A stretch of DNA of 64,000 nt from Quercus robur (lineage: Eukaryota; Streptophyta; Magnoliopsida; Fagales; Fagaceae). The stretch covers positions 79,373,834-79,437,833 of the forward strand of contig NC_065538.1 in assembly GCF_932294415.1 (NCBI RefSeq), in the 5' to 3' direction. Shown piece after piece: positions 36,802 through 48,516 of this stretch. Position 1 is the stretch's first letter. Each line of letters begins with the position of its first letter. Made by a program: the position numbers and the translations under genes. The notes beneath the pieces are model-generated. The model did not search any database and was not told where the DNA came from. It saw only the letters and a list, made by a program, of their open reading frames with translations.

Positions 36802-39179
36802 GGTGAAAATAGCCAAATGCTACGTTTTGGCAAAATTTTTGGCAAACTAGCACTGTTTTGGAAATATTAAACAATTTACCACTTTTTTAGTACCCGAGTT
36901 TCACAAAATCGAGTTCTAAATAGTACTCGAGTTCATTGAACTTGAGTTCCTAGTAAGTTGCCAGTGTGACATTGCTGACCTGGAATTTGTGTAATTAAAA
37001 AAATAATGTTGTACTCGATATTACTGAAATTGAGTTTCTTTATAGTACTCGAGCTTCATACCGTTGAGTACCTTTTATTTTTTCGTACAAAACTTTTACT
37101 TAGGAAATGCTGACTTGTTTTCTGCACAACTATTGCCATTCTTATCCTTGAATATCTAACTCAATGGCTTTCTTTGTTTGCTCCTTACTGTTGTGATTGT
37201 TGTGTCCACCAAACTAAGGTTGCCTATTTGTCCAAAGCTTCAACACTTTCATGAAACTTGTCAAGTCAAAGAAAATGACAAGCATTTATGGCCAAAGTGT
37301 CATCCATTTCGGCCAAAAGAAAACATGCATGAATTTGGTTTTCATGTTAGGTGTTGTTCCTGGCCATCTTCTTTGACAATTCATAAAGAACATTTAATGC
37401 AAGCTCTTGCATTTCTTCACGCATGAAACTTCTTGAATATCATGCATCTTCCTGACATGGGCATGCAAGCCATTTAATGGTTTGTTAGCTAATGTCAAGC
37501 TACTAAGTTTGACTATTTAAGCCATTTTAACAGAAACAAAAAGTAGAGAAAGGAAAGAAAAAAAGAAAAACAAGGTACTCGACCGCATTAAGCTCGAGGA
37601 CTATAAAGAGATACTTGATTTCAGTAATATCGAGTACTACATTATTTTTTGGCGAAAAGCACCTTTTAATCTCTACATTTTCAGGCTATTTCCATTTTAG
37701 TCCCTACATTTTATTTTTACCGCTTTTAGTCTCTATCCTAAAAAACGCTTCTCGTTTTCGTCCCTGTCGTTACATCAGAAACGGAGAAAGCTAACGTGGC
37801 AAACGACAGGAATAAATAATACTAAATTAATGTCCACGTGGCCTAAATTAATAATAACAAATGTTTTTCGGCATTAAAAAATGCCACGTTAGCATCTAAA
37901 TTAAAAAAATTAATTTATTAATTTTAACTAAATAAAAAAAATTAAAAACAGAATTAAAAACTAAAAATCATATGAATTGAGATCTAAGTGTGTTTTGAAC
38001 AAGAGCAACAAGAACACAAACCCATATCCAAGAACACAAACCCAAAAATTAAAAAAAAAAACCTAAACTCAAAATTCTGAACAAATCAAACTTAAATTCT
38101 CTAATTTTAGTCAAAGCACAGCCATGAATCAAAGCAGAAAATCTTAAACCCAAATTTTAATTTCTCTACAAACTCACCCAAACTCAAATTAGCTACCCAA
38201 AAAAAAAAAAAAAAAAAAAAAAACTCGATATTGGTAAAAACCCAGCAAGATTGAAACCCAGCAAATTCAAGTGGTCTTTCATAGTTTTTAGCAAAACAAA
38301 CCATGCGACTAAAAACCAGTGGTAGAACCCAGATTGACATACAAACCCGGTGGTAGAAACTAAGATCGGCATCCACAAACAATCCCAAAACCCATATTGA
38401 GGAGACAATACTAGATCGGCGGTGAGATTGGTGGACTTGATTGACGTTGCAAACTGAGAAATTGAACCTAAGAATTGGCTGTGACAACGATGGTGGAGCC
38501 GGTGATGAGTTGCGCCAACGAAATATGGAGGGGGAGAGAAGAACCAAGAGATGGAAGGTGATGAGCCCAAGGGTGAGTGATTGGCTGGGTTGCAAAATGT
38601 TTTTTATTTTATTTTATTTTTTTTTAATTTTTTTAAATTTTCTAGGGTTGTGTTCTTGTTGTTCTTGTTCAAGCCACATTTAGATCTCAATTCATATGCT
38701 TTTTAGTTTTTAATTTTTTTATTTAGTTAAAATTAATAAATTAATTTTTTTAATTTAGATGCTGACATGGCATTTTTTAATAAAAAAAATATTTTTTATT
38801 ATTAATTTAGGTCACGTGGACATTAATTTAGTATTGTTTATTCCTGTTGATGTAATGGCAGGAATCAAAACAGGAAGCGTTTTTCAAGATAGAGACTAAA
38901 AGCGGTAAAAATAAAATGTAGGGATTAAAATGGAAATAGTCTGAAAATGTAGGGACTAAAAGATGCTTTTCGCTTTATTTTTTTTAATTACACAAATTCT
39001 AGGTCAGCAATGCCATGCTGGCGACTCACTAGGAACTCAAGTTCATTGAATTCGAGTATTATTTAAAACTTGATTTTGTGAACTCAAGTACTAAAAAAGT
39101 GGTAGATTTCTAAATATTTTCGAAACAAGGCTAGTTTGCCACAAATTTTGCCCAAACATGGTATTTGGCTATTTTCACC
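36802..39179. mobile_element. Long inverted-repeat MULE-like element (outer), TCGAGTT family
   Basis: The ends GGTGAAAATAGCCAAATGC and ATTTGGCTATTTTCACC are inverted, and the arms stay complementary for about 280 bp. A 10-bp target duplication AAATGAAGAC flanks it (36792-36801 and 39180-39189). The arms carry many (T)ACTCGAGTTC words. Its right arm is split by another element at 37651-38974. Without that insert it is about 1.05 kb. No transposase. Confidence 0.85.
37651..38974. mobile_element. Long inverted-repeat MULE-like element (inner)
   Basis: The ends GGCGAAAAGCACC and GATGCTTTTCGCT are inverted. The arms of about 370 bp include GTAGGGACTAAAA, TCCACGTG and TGAATTGAGATCTAA in inverted order. 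A 9-bp target duplication TTATTTTTT is seen at 37642-37650 and 38975-38983. The ~600-bp centre has a minus-strand open frame (38595-38107, possible 162 aa) with a run of F from a poly-A tract. It has no recognisable domain and may be chance or a captured fragment. Confidence 0.85.
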
Positions 39180-39504
39180 AAATGAAGACTATAAACTCAC
39201 CTGTTTCTACTCTGGGCAATTGCATAAGCTTGTAAACTGTAGGAAAGAAAAAGAAGAATGGTGCGAACTGGGAAGAAGGAAACAAAGAACTGAAGAAAGA
39301 AGAATGAAAAAGGAGAGAAGTATATTATAATATTATTATTATGGAGTGGAGATTTTTTTAAGGTCTTGTGGTGCAGATTAAACATTGGAAAGTGAAGCAT
39401 TATATTTTAAAAGTGGATGAGATGAGACATGAGAGTGCTGGTTGGCAGGTGAATTAAGAGAAACATGTACTTCTTAAAAACATCATTGTGTACTAAGATA
39501 AGAA

Positions 39505-39533
39505 ACCCGCGCAAAGCATGGGCCAACAACTAG
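39505..39533 (+). mobile_element. Possible Helitron 3' terminus
   Basis: CCCGCGCAAAGCATGGG followed by CCAACAACTAG before T has the hairpin-plus-CTRR arrangement of a Helitron end. No convincing 5' TC terminus was found to the left, so the element is undefined. Confidence 0.4.
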
Positions 39534-41029
39534 TGATGATTTGTTCAAAAAAAAAAAAAAAAAAAACACAACTAGTGATGATAAAAAACAATAGTGGATT
39601 AAAATGACCATAATTGTCTTCTATAAATGAAATAGGAGAAAGTTCAGTCTCATCTAGTTGGATATAATATTTATGGCTCACTTAAAATAGTTACATACAA
39701 TACACATGCCTCACTTATCATATTCGTGAAACGTCTACCAAATATGTCAACTCACTTCTATCTTAAAATAATTGTACTACAACCAGTGGATGCTTGGTGG
39801 CCATACGTATGAATTATGTGGAGCCACCACTGTATGAATGAAACAATTGAGCCAAAGTCCTGTGAGTTGATGGCGTGGGTAAACTCAGTGCCCATGGATT
39901 TAAAACCATGCTATTGTGGCACTGTTGTTGTGGGGTAATCGGGTTCTTGAATGCAGATTTGTGGTGGCACTGTGGAGGCGGCCACAAAGAGAACCCTAAG
40001 GAAGCATGAGTGCGCCGATTTGGCCGGCACACCCGAGTTGGATTTGCGTGGATGCGCCGTGCGGCCATGGACAAATTTTTTTTTTTTTTTTTCAAAGTGG
40101 CCCGATTTGGTCTAAAACGTTCTGAAATAGGACCCGATTCAATCCAATATGGGCCGATACGGTCTGATTCGGTCCGATATGGGACAAAATACTGTTTAAA
40201 AAAAAGAAAACGTATAAGATTATATCAAAACACACTATTTTGTCAGCAGGATTTAAAGGAAACAACCCTAAAATCATCTAAATTCTCACTTTATTATCTA
40301 TTATTGTTCTTAAATTGATATATATTTACCATTATATGAAAAAAAAGCCTAGAAAATACAGAAAATACAAAAAAAAATACATTTAATAATTAATAAATAA
40401 ATGTATTCCGCTGCATCCGTATCTTACTTTTTCAAAAATTTCCCTATTGCTGCATTGCACCCGCATCCACTCCCGAACCCAAATCCACACTTGTGCTTCC
40501 TTGGAGAAACCAATGAAGGTTGTTGAGTACTATGAAATAAAGGAGGTGCAGCAACATAGATGAATTTGGCTTGTGGCAACAGTGTGTCCTTGCTAAGGCG
40601 AGGTGGCCTCTGTTGACAGTGGCTGGTGTTTTGGTGGTGGCAGAGATTTGGGATTTGCGATGGTAGTCATGAAGAAACTGGATTGGTATCCAATGGTGTT
40701 GTTATGAAGTATGGTTGGTGGTTTGTTGAGTAGTCAGATCTTGTGGTTGATGTTGTTGCTGTTAGTGATAAGCAGAAGCATGAAAGAGAGAGCACACACA
40801 AAAGTTTTTATGGTTTGGCTTGTGTACATGATGGGAAAGCTCTTGATGGCCACATATTAATATTAAACACTTATGTTACAATAAACCTATAGAGTTTTTT
40901 ATATTAGAGAATACTTCACTAACCGTAGACTAACCATAGACTTCGCTAACCGTAGACTAACCATAAACTAACTTAACTTTAATATGCTTGTTCTACAAGT
41001 ACATATCCCTATAATTTGTTTGGGCAGTT
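39534..41029. other. Intergenic, repeat-rich, no gene seen
   Basis: It contains an A-run (39547-39566), a G/C-richer patch (39850-40075) and clustered words like GGTC(T/C)GAT(T/A)CGG and GGGCCGATAC at 40098-40190. Those words resemble subterminal repeats of hAT elements, but no ends were defined. Short ORFs here are not credible genes. Confidence 0.45.
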
Positions 41030-41612
41030 GAGCCATTAATATATCTAACATGATACATGAAAGGCAATTTGCCAATCATAATCCAAACAGGGTAAAAGGG
41101 GTATTTATCCCTAATTTGAAAACTATGTAGCAAAATACTCATATTTCCAAAATATTTAGCAAAATACCCTTGTTTTGAAACTTGATTTTAATAAATTGAT
41201 TTCTATGTAAAACTTAATACCCTCAAAATCGAGTCTTATGTATATTTTTAAATAGAACTTGACATTAGCAATGTTGAGTTCCACTTAAAATTTCAAAAAA
41301 AAATAAAAAAATAAAATAAGTGGCAAAATATGCATAGAACTCAACATTGCTAATGTTGAATTCGACCTGTAACTTGATTTTGTTAAAATCGAGTTCCAAA
41401 AATAGGGGTATTTTGCTAAATACTTTGAAAAAAAGGGCATTTTGTTACATAGTTTTCAAATTAGGGATAAATACCCATTTTGGCCAAGCCAAACATATGG
41501 AACTATGATTAACTACAATCTCTTTTCAGCATATATGACATAAGAATCATTCCCATCTATATTCTATGAGGACATTATTGTGACTACAATTTTTGTGCCA
41601 TAACTTTTATAA
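41030..41612 (+). pseudogene. Terpene synthase exon 1 fragment (copy D), split by a MITE
   Basis: The sequence before 41090 (TACATGAA...TTGCCAATCATAATCCAAACA) and after 41485 (AAGCCAAACATATGGAACTATGATT, then ACAATCTCTTTTCAGCATATATGAC) together match TPS exon 1 around the RR-x8-W motif. The following ~55 bp match the first intron of the copy at 60607. The donor is GACATAAG instead of GACGTAAG, so the splice site is lost. No later exons are found here; a dispersed repeat follows. Confidence 0.75.
41090..41485. mobile_element. MULE-like MITE in TPS exon 1, TCGAGTT family
   Basis: Terminal inverted repeats over 60 bp long run from GGGTAAAAGGGGTATTTATC to GATAAATACCCATTTTGGCC. A ~10-bp target duplication AA(T/G)CCAAACA lies at 41080-41089 and 41486-41495. 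The centre has CTTGAT/ATCGAGTT words. The intact TPS paralogs show the empty site. 396 bp, no ORF. Confidence 0.88.
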
Positions 41613-42300
41613 GTTCAACAAGAACTCTAAGTTAGTAGCAAAAGAATAGAGAAAACTTCTCAAAAGAAAATTTTATTGATAACAATTTAATAAATTAATC
41701 ACCTCCTGCATCTAATTAAAGAGTATTTATACAAAAAGTTCTCCTACTCCTTTTAAGATAAAGAGATAACAAAGTACTATTTTTACTAGAAAACAAAAAG
41801 TAACTTAACTAGGAAAGGAAAACAAATAAAATCCTAATTAAACTAGGAAAAGGAAAAAAAAAAAAAATTGTCATAACTAATTTGCAACATCTTCCTCGGA
41901 TTGGAAAAAACTCATACTCAAGTTTTGAGTCTTCATTGGAATTTGTTTCCATGATAAGAAACAAGATACTTCTCATTAAACATGTTACATGTACATATGA
42001 CTTGGAAGCTTCAACCGGTAGTCATTAGAATTAAGTTCATAAGTGGCAAAGTTTGGCTACAACAATATAGGAAGATAACATATATCCTTAAAATATTCAT
42101 TGGAATAGGAAGATGATATATCATCTTTTTATAGTTGGTTATAGCTAAATTTATAGCCAATCTTTGTTTTCTCCGAAGGACGAATCTTTCGAATAGCTAG
42201 CTAGCTTGTTGTACTCTCCCACAAGAAAGAGATCTGTGGTCAAAATTGCCCAAAAAAATCACTTACCTGGATTTCCACTTCACAACATTTCTTCTTTGTG
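41613..42300. repeat. Dispersed repeat, copy 1 (unclassified, possibly LTR-derived)
   Basis: Starting ACAAGAACTCTAAGTT, it matches 59545-59990 in the same orientation (AAAGAATAGAGAAAAC, TTTTATTGATAA, AAGTTCTCCTACTCC, TCAAGTTTTGAGT). No coding sequence. The class is uncertain: it may be part of an LTR in antisense. Confidence 0.6.
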
Positions 42301-42991
42301 ACCAGTTAATACTTAGTAGAAAGTCTCTCTTGCAAGTTCTAATACTTGGCAGAAAGTCTCTCTTGTAAGTTCTTAGTGGTGGCCATATGAACCTCTTGCA
42401 TTTGCATGATTAAATCTTTGTTTGGTTTGGGTGTAGTAAAGTGGAAAGAGAGGAAATGGGGAACGGATGAAAAGGGGGAGGGGAGGGGGAGGATAGAAGA
42501 TATTTTAGTTTTCCCTCATGGTATTTAGTTGGGGGTGGAAAAGTGAATTTTTTTGTTTGATTAAAAAATAAAAATGAGATAATGGAAAATATAGTTTGTA
42601 TAAATTTACTCTCATACTTCTATTAAATTTATAAGAAAAAGTAACAAATTATATTTTTATTAAAAAATTGTGTATGGATGGACACTGCATTAAAAAAAAA
42701 AAAAAGTGAATGAGAAGGAATAGAAAAAGACAAAAACCAAAAAAGAAAATGACAAAAGAGAAAATAAAAACCAAAACATTGCATAGGGACATTTTTGTCC
42801 ATAATGTGTGGGAACTTCTGTTTTCTCCCCAATTTGGGGGAGATTGCATTTTGATGGACTTGAGATTAAGCTACTTGGGCCCCACTGGTTTAACCTCACA
42901 TTTTCTCCTCCAACCAAACACTCAAAATATCATTTTCTCTCTAATTTTCACTCCCCTTTTTCCATCCTCCCAAAAATCACTCCAAACAAAT
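42301..42991. other. Intergenic with probable MITE remnant
   Basis: A purine-rich stretch (42440-42500) and a distal CTCCTCCAACCAAACACTC...CTCCAAACAAA segment look like the two ends of a MITE inserted near TTTGTTTGG (42419-42991). Boundaries are not firm. No gene. Confidence 0.4.
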
Positions 42992-42992
42992 G

Positions 42993-43150
42993 GGTGAAAG
43001 TAACTAAATACCATATTTGGCAGAAATATTTAGTATTCTATAATTGTTTACAAAATAATTAGTGATCTACTACTATTTTGAAATTCAAGTTTGTCGTGTA
43101 ATTTGAGTTCCATACAAAATAGCAATCAAGTTTGCCATGTAACTTGATGG

Positions 43151-43194
<44 letters not shown>

Positions 43195-43390
43195 ATAATG
43201 AAATTCGAGTTACTGGAACTCGAATTACATGACAAATTTGGTGGCTATTTTGTATGGAACTTAAGTTCTTAAAATCTGAGTTACACGACAAACTAAAGTT
43301 TCAAAATAGTAGTAGATCACTAATTATTTTACAAACAATGGTAAAACACTAAAAATTTCGGCCAAAGATGCTATTTGACCATTTTCACCC
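42993..43390. mobile_element. Foldback MITE, TCGAGTT family
   Basis: GGGTGAAAGTAACTAAATAC and its imperfect complement ending ATTTGACCATTTTCACCC bound arms of about 90 bp or more (shared AATTAGTGATCTACTACTA). A 38-base T-run lies in the centre, next to AATTCGAGTTACTGGAACTCG. No ORF. The target duplication is not clear. Confidence 0.75.
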
Positions 43391-43438
43391 AACCAAGTGG
43401 GGCCGAAAAGTTCTCCCTGATGTTGTGTGTGTACATAG

Positions 43439-44379
43439 CATAGTTGTCAAAACGTGAATCGTATCGTGAATCGATTTTTGATTTTTCCGTATCGTGTATC
43501 GTATCGTATCGTGTATCGTAAGATACACAAACACTTAATAAAATTTATAAAAAACTATAGATATACATATATAAATGGTATATTCATTATAAATTTTAAA
43601 TATATTCAACTTATGACTAATTTATTCATCACTTATGTAATAATATTTAACAAACTAACTAAATAAATCAACCTAGCATGTGTTTATAACATACACATTC
43701 AAATGGTTTAAATTTAAAAGTGATAATATATTACAAACGATCAAAAAATAATAATTTATTTTCATCATATTGCCTAATAAGCCCCATCTAAGTCAATGCT
43801 ATCATCATGTTTATCATTTTGCAAACTGATTTCTTCATTAAGATTTTCTTCATCGTCATTGACATTTACTATCTCTCATTGTTCTTTTTATTTTAATAAT
43901 TAAAAAAAAATTCTTCCTGGCGTTTAGTTTCTTGGACTTATAACAATAATGACAAAAAAAAAAAATTATATTGTCAATTAATATCTTATTCATAGTACAA
44001 AAAATAAATTTGCAAATATTAAAGTGAAGTGTAAGTGTGTACTGTGTAGTCTAAATTTTATAGGAAAAAGAGAGTGGAAAAAAACTTATGAATATGTTAT
44101 TTTATTAGGCCAAATTAAGTAAATTAATAATTTTGTGTTAAAAACAAGTCTAACAACTTGTTAGATTCAAATAAAAGTACAAATTTTAACAAAAAATCTC
44201 GTTTTAAAGCATTTTTCTATGTATCGTACGATACGTACGATTTTACGATACGATACGATTCATACGATACGCACGTTGTATCGTACAATTCACGAGCACT
44301 TACGATACGCCGATACGATACAAAACTTTTTACACACGATACGATACGTATCGCGTATCGTACGATACTGACAACTATG
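43439..44379. mobile_element. Non-autonomous hAT element with GTATCG subterminal arrays
   Basis: The terminal inverted repeat CATAGTTGTCA...TGACAACTATG is flanked by a perfect 8-bp target duplication GTACATAG (43431-43438 and 44380-44387), diagnostic of hAT. The first ~80 bp and last ~160 bp are packed with GTATCGTATCG / CGATACGATACG words in opposite orientation. The 600-bp centre is AT-rich without a recognisable protein. 941 bp. Confidence 0.93.
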
Positions 44380-44517
44380 GTACATAGGCCTAAAAGGCCA
44401 AACTATGTAAATCTTTTTCTTCCTTGTGTGTGTGTGTTTTTTTTAATTCTATTTTTCAATTTTTATTTTGCATAAACTCATTATTTTTTGCTACATTCAC
44501 AACAAATACCACTATCT

Positions 44518-45272
44518 CAACAAGATCCTTTCTTAAAAAAAAAAAAAAAAAAATCGTTCTTTTCATTTAATATGCCCATACATTTATAAAATTGCAAATG
44601 GATCAAATTTATAATTAAAAAAAAAAACTCATAATTGATCATACAGAATTTATGTGGTGTAACAAGTTTCAAAATTCTCTATAATATTAAGTAGAATATA
44701 CCATATCTTTTTCAAATTTGAGCGAGAGCATTGCACCTACTCAGTAATATGTGGCTCCGCCACGTCCTACTGATCAGATATTTAAGAGTTGCTAGGTTTT
44801 ACGTACGATTTTTTTTTTTTGACTGAAAATATATAAGGTTCTACGTAGGCCCTAGAGTTATTGCTTTCTGAATTATTGCTTTCTTATATGTGCCAACAAG
44901 ATCCTTTCTTAAAAAAAAAAAAAAAAAAGAAATCGTTCTTTTCATTTAATATGCCCATACATTTATAAAATTGCAAATGGATCAAATTTATAACTAAAAA
45001 AAAAAACTCATAATTGATCATACAGAATTTATGTGGTGTAACAAGTTTCAAAATTCTCTATAATATTAAGTAGAATATACCATATCTTTTTCAAATTTGA
45101 GCGAGAGCATTGCACCTACTCAGTAATATGTGGCTCCGCCACGTCCTACTGATCAGATATTTAAGAGTTGCTAGGTTTTACGTACGATTTTTTTTTTTTG
45201 GACTGAAAATATATAAGGTTCTACGTAGGCCCTAGAGTTATTACTTTCTGAATTATTGCTTTCTTATATGTG
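44518..45272 (+). repeat. Tandem duplication of the TPS gene B promoter (two ~377-bp units)
   Basis: Unit 1 is 44518-44893 and unit 2 is 44894-45272. They are nearly identical: one C/T, one A/G, and small length changes in A/T runs. Each holds GTGGCTCCGCCACG, a palindrome-like GC island, and CTGATCAG. The part equivalent to 60215-60440 upstream of copy C shows one unit there, so the duplication is specific to gene B and recent. Confidence 0.93.
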
Positions 45273-45294
45273 TCATTTTGTGTGCCTCATTGCC

Positions 45295-45302
45295 TATATA
45301 AA
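45295..45302 (+). promoter_or_regulatory. TATA box of TPS gene B
   Basis: TATATAAA lies 109 bp before the ATG at 45404. The same context CATTGCCTATATAAA occurs at the same distance before gene C. Confidence 0.75.
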
Positions 45303-45403
45303 ACAGTCCGAAGCAAGTTTTGGAAATCCATCAGCTTTGCATTCCTCAACTCAAACTTTCTTAACTTTTCCTTTAGCTTTTCCTTTTAAGTAATTCCATC
45401 TGT

Positions 45404-48400
45404 ATGGAGTTTAAGAAACAATTGCAAGCTTTGCAGCAAACTTTACCACGCCAGGCGAATCCTCCAGCCAGTGATGTGGTACATCAAAGACGATCTGCCA
45501 ATTATAAGCCAAACATTTGGAACTATGATTACCTAGAGTCTCTTTCCAGCATATATGACGTAAGAATGGTTCCCAACTATGTTCTATTTGGGTGGAAATA
45601 TTATGTTTTTTGTCCAAAAATCTAGGACCACATTTTTTTGTCAAAATTTTTGTATAATTCTAATTCTGAAAAAGTAATGATTTCATGTGAATGTAACATA
45701 AAAACATATAGCCATATGAGATAGTTGTGGAAAAAGGTGTGGTCTTAAAATTACTTCATTTTTATTGATTCCCTTTCTTATTTTATGTTTTGTACGGTTT
45801 TATGTATCAGGAAGATTACAAATTTTATTACATAAGCTTTAGAAATTGAAAGATTAACTTTAAATTCAAAACAAAAAATAATAATACTTAAAATTTTATT
45901 TATTATGTTGTTGATGTGAATGGCATTTATTACCATGCAGTAGCTTTAGCATTCCCTTAAAATTTTATTTGTTTGTGTATTATTTGCATAACATTCATAT
46001 AATGTGCCCGTACATATAAAAGTTCTACAATGAACATCTTGATTAGTTTGAGGTTAATTTGCAATATTCATCCCATCAACTGGATGCATTTCTAAGTTGA
46101 TATGTTATTAGTGGACAAATCCACGTTCTAAATTATATATGTGGGCATTTGTAATGTTCTCCAATCAAACCTAACTTGAGATTTATTAGCTAACTAATCT
46201 ATTAATTCACATGCTAACTCAATTAGATGATAGCGTGAACATAACAAAATTAAGGTTTTGAAAGAAATTTTTTTTAAGGAAAATGCTAAAGTCGTAAACT
46301 ATTTTGCAGGGGCAGGAATACGAAAGACAGGCACAGAAGCTGATAGTGAATGTAAAGGATTTGTTTGCGGAAGCAGTTGACAAAGTGGCAAAGTTAGAGC
46401 TCATTGACAGCGTTGAAAAGTTAGGCCTAGACAGCCATTTTGATGTGGAAATCAAGGAGGCTCTAGACATCATATCATCCACTAAGAATAAAAATCCTAG
46501 TCCAAAAGAGGATCTCTACACTACTGCACTATGCTTTAGGCTTCTTAGGCAGCATGGCTATGAAGTTTCACAAGGTAAAATAACCTTAGCATTAAAAAAA
46601 ACATCCTGTTATTCTTATTCAAGTTCATCCCCAATTATACTTTGCTTTTAAATCTAGTTCATCATATGGAATTCAGATATATTTAGAGGCTTCATGGATG
46701 AAAAAGCCGGTTTGTTCAAGAAAAGCACACGCACAAATATTAAAGAAATGCTTGAACTTTTGGAGGCCTCACACTTGGCTTTAGAAGGTGAAGACCTCAT
46801 GGACGCTGCTAGAGAATTCTCAACAGAAACTCTCAAAGATTGTATTCCTAATTTAGACTGTGACCTTGCTGAACAAGTGTCCCATGTTTTTGAGCTTCCA
46901 TCACAAAGGAGATTGCAGTGGTTTGACGTCAAATGGCACATCAACGCATATGAGAAAGACAGACATATGAATGCTATGTTACTTGAACTTGCTAAACTTC
47001 ATTTCAACATAGTTCAAGCCACACTTCAAAAAGAGTTGAGGGAATCATCCAGGTGAGTATAGCAACAAATAAATAGTAATCTGTGAATATCTTAAACAAG
47101 GAACTCACCATGCACAACATATATAATATAGCAGGAGAGAAACTGAGAAAGGAACTTTTTTTTTTTTTTTTTTTTGAGAAATTGAGAAAAGAACTTACAT
47201 TTTCCTTTTGTGTCATTTAGGTGGTGGAGGAATCTGGGCCTCTCAAAGGACTTGAGTTTCGCTAGAGACCGACTGGCTGAAAGTTTTATGTGCTCGGTGG
47301 GCTTTGCTTCCAAGCTTAAGTACACATATCTAAGAAAATCGCTAACTAAAGTGACTAATCTGATAGCGATAATTGATGATGTTTATGATGTGTATGGCAC
47401 ACTGGAAGAACTAAAGCTGTTCACCAATGCCGTAAATAGGTTAGTATTGCAGCATATAAAATAGGCACATATGGTTGGTTTAATTCTGACCAAAATATTA
47501 AATTTAGGTGGGATGTCAGTGAAACTCAACACCTGCCAGAGTGTTTGAAGAATTGCTTCCTAGCACTCTACAATACGGTCAATGAAATCGCTAATGAAAT
47601 TCAAAAAGAGAAGGGCTCGAATCAATTATTACCTCACACAAAAAAAGTGGTACTTTTTGAGAATATCCTTTTTTTTTTCCCCCGATCATTATCATGTGGA
47701 ATATACACAATAGGTAGGTATCAGTCATTGGATCTTTTATTGATAATCTTTTTTTTTTTTTTTTTGGGTTGATAGTGGACAGATTTTTGTAATGCATTAT
47801 TTGTGGAAGCAAAGTGGTACAACATGGGCTACACACCATCCTTTCAAGAATATCTAAGCAATGCATTGATTTCATCGGCTGGCGCTATATTTTTGGTTCA
47901 TCAATTTTTTTCTATGGGACATGAGGTAACAAAGGGAATGGAAGATTTTCTGGAGAAAAATCAAGAAATTGTGTACAATATATCTATGATAATTCGACTC
48001 TGCAATGATCTAGTGACTTCTGTGGTAATTACTATTCCCTTTAAGTGAATAAAGAACCCTATAATAATTATTTTCTTATTATGCATTCCTCATAGAACAT
48101 TTATTATATTTTTGTTCATTCATTATGGAGCATAAATTGGTACAATAACTTGTAACAGGCTGAGCAAGAGAGAGGCGATGCTCCTTCATCAATTGTATGT
48201 TATATGAGAGAAGCGAATGTTTCAGAGGAAATAGCCCGGATGCACATTCAAGGAATGATAAACAAAACTTGGAAGAAAATAAATGGGCAATGCTTTAATC
48301 AATATCCGACGCAGCAATTTGTTAATATTGCTACAAATACTGCGCGCATGGCACATAGCCTTTACCAAAATGGAGATGGATTTGGTGTTCAAGACCAAGG

Positions 48401-48452
48401 CACACGGAAAAATATCATGTTTTTGCTAGTTGAACCTTTCATGCTTTATTGA
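45404..48452 (+). CDS. TPS-b terpene synthase, alpha-farnesene synthase-like (seven exons, intact)
   Basis: Exons: 45404-45559, 46310-46574, 46677-47052, 47221-47439, 47508-47649, 47776-48024, 48159-48452; total 1701 nt, 566 aa, all GT-AG and in phase. Motifs: RR-x8-W (R29-R30 to W39), RDR (281-283), DDVYD (318-322) and NDLVTSVAE (463-471, the NSE/DTE metal site). These bind Mg-diphosphate and drive ionisation of a prenyl diphosphate. Only 28 residues precede the RR pair, so there is no plastid transit peptide. That suggests a cytosolic enzyme using farnesyl diphosphate. Strings such as [32 protein letters not shown] and [14 protein letters not shown] follow apple alpha-farnesene synthase closely, as I recall it. 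The product is therefore probably an acyclic sesquiterpene; an acyclic monoterpene is also possible. The start is the first ATG after the TATA box. A tandemly duplicated promoter precedes it. Confidence 0.94.
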
Positions 48453-48510
48453 AATGTGAGAGGAGGAAGCATAAGTTACTGTATTCTATGAGTACCTAAT
48501 AATTTCCATT

Positions 48511-48516
48511 AATAAA
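48511..48516 (+). terminator. Candidate polyadenylation signal of TPS gene B
   Basis: AATAAA lies about 60 bp after the stop. The equivalent CATTAATAAAAACG is kept after pseudogene A (about 19606). Confidence 0.45.

Noticed and set aside
38107-38595. 162-codon minus-strand ORF in the inner inverted-repeat element
   Set aside because: No recognisable domain, includes a long F-run from poly-A, and overlaps other open frames. Not called as a gene.
39814-40095. Minus-strand ORF with basic and His-rich sequence
   Set aside because: Begins in an A-run and shows no known motif; G/C-rich patch only.
42419-42991. A full MITE with TTTGTTTGG ends
   Set aside because: The ends are suggestive, but no firm inverted repeat or target duplication could be read; kept only as a remark.
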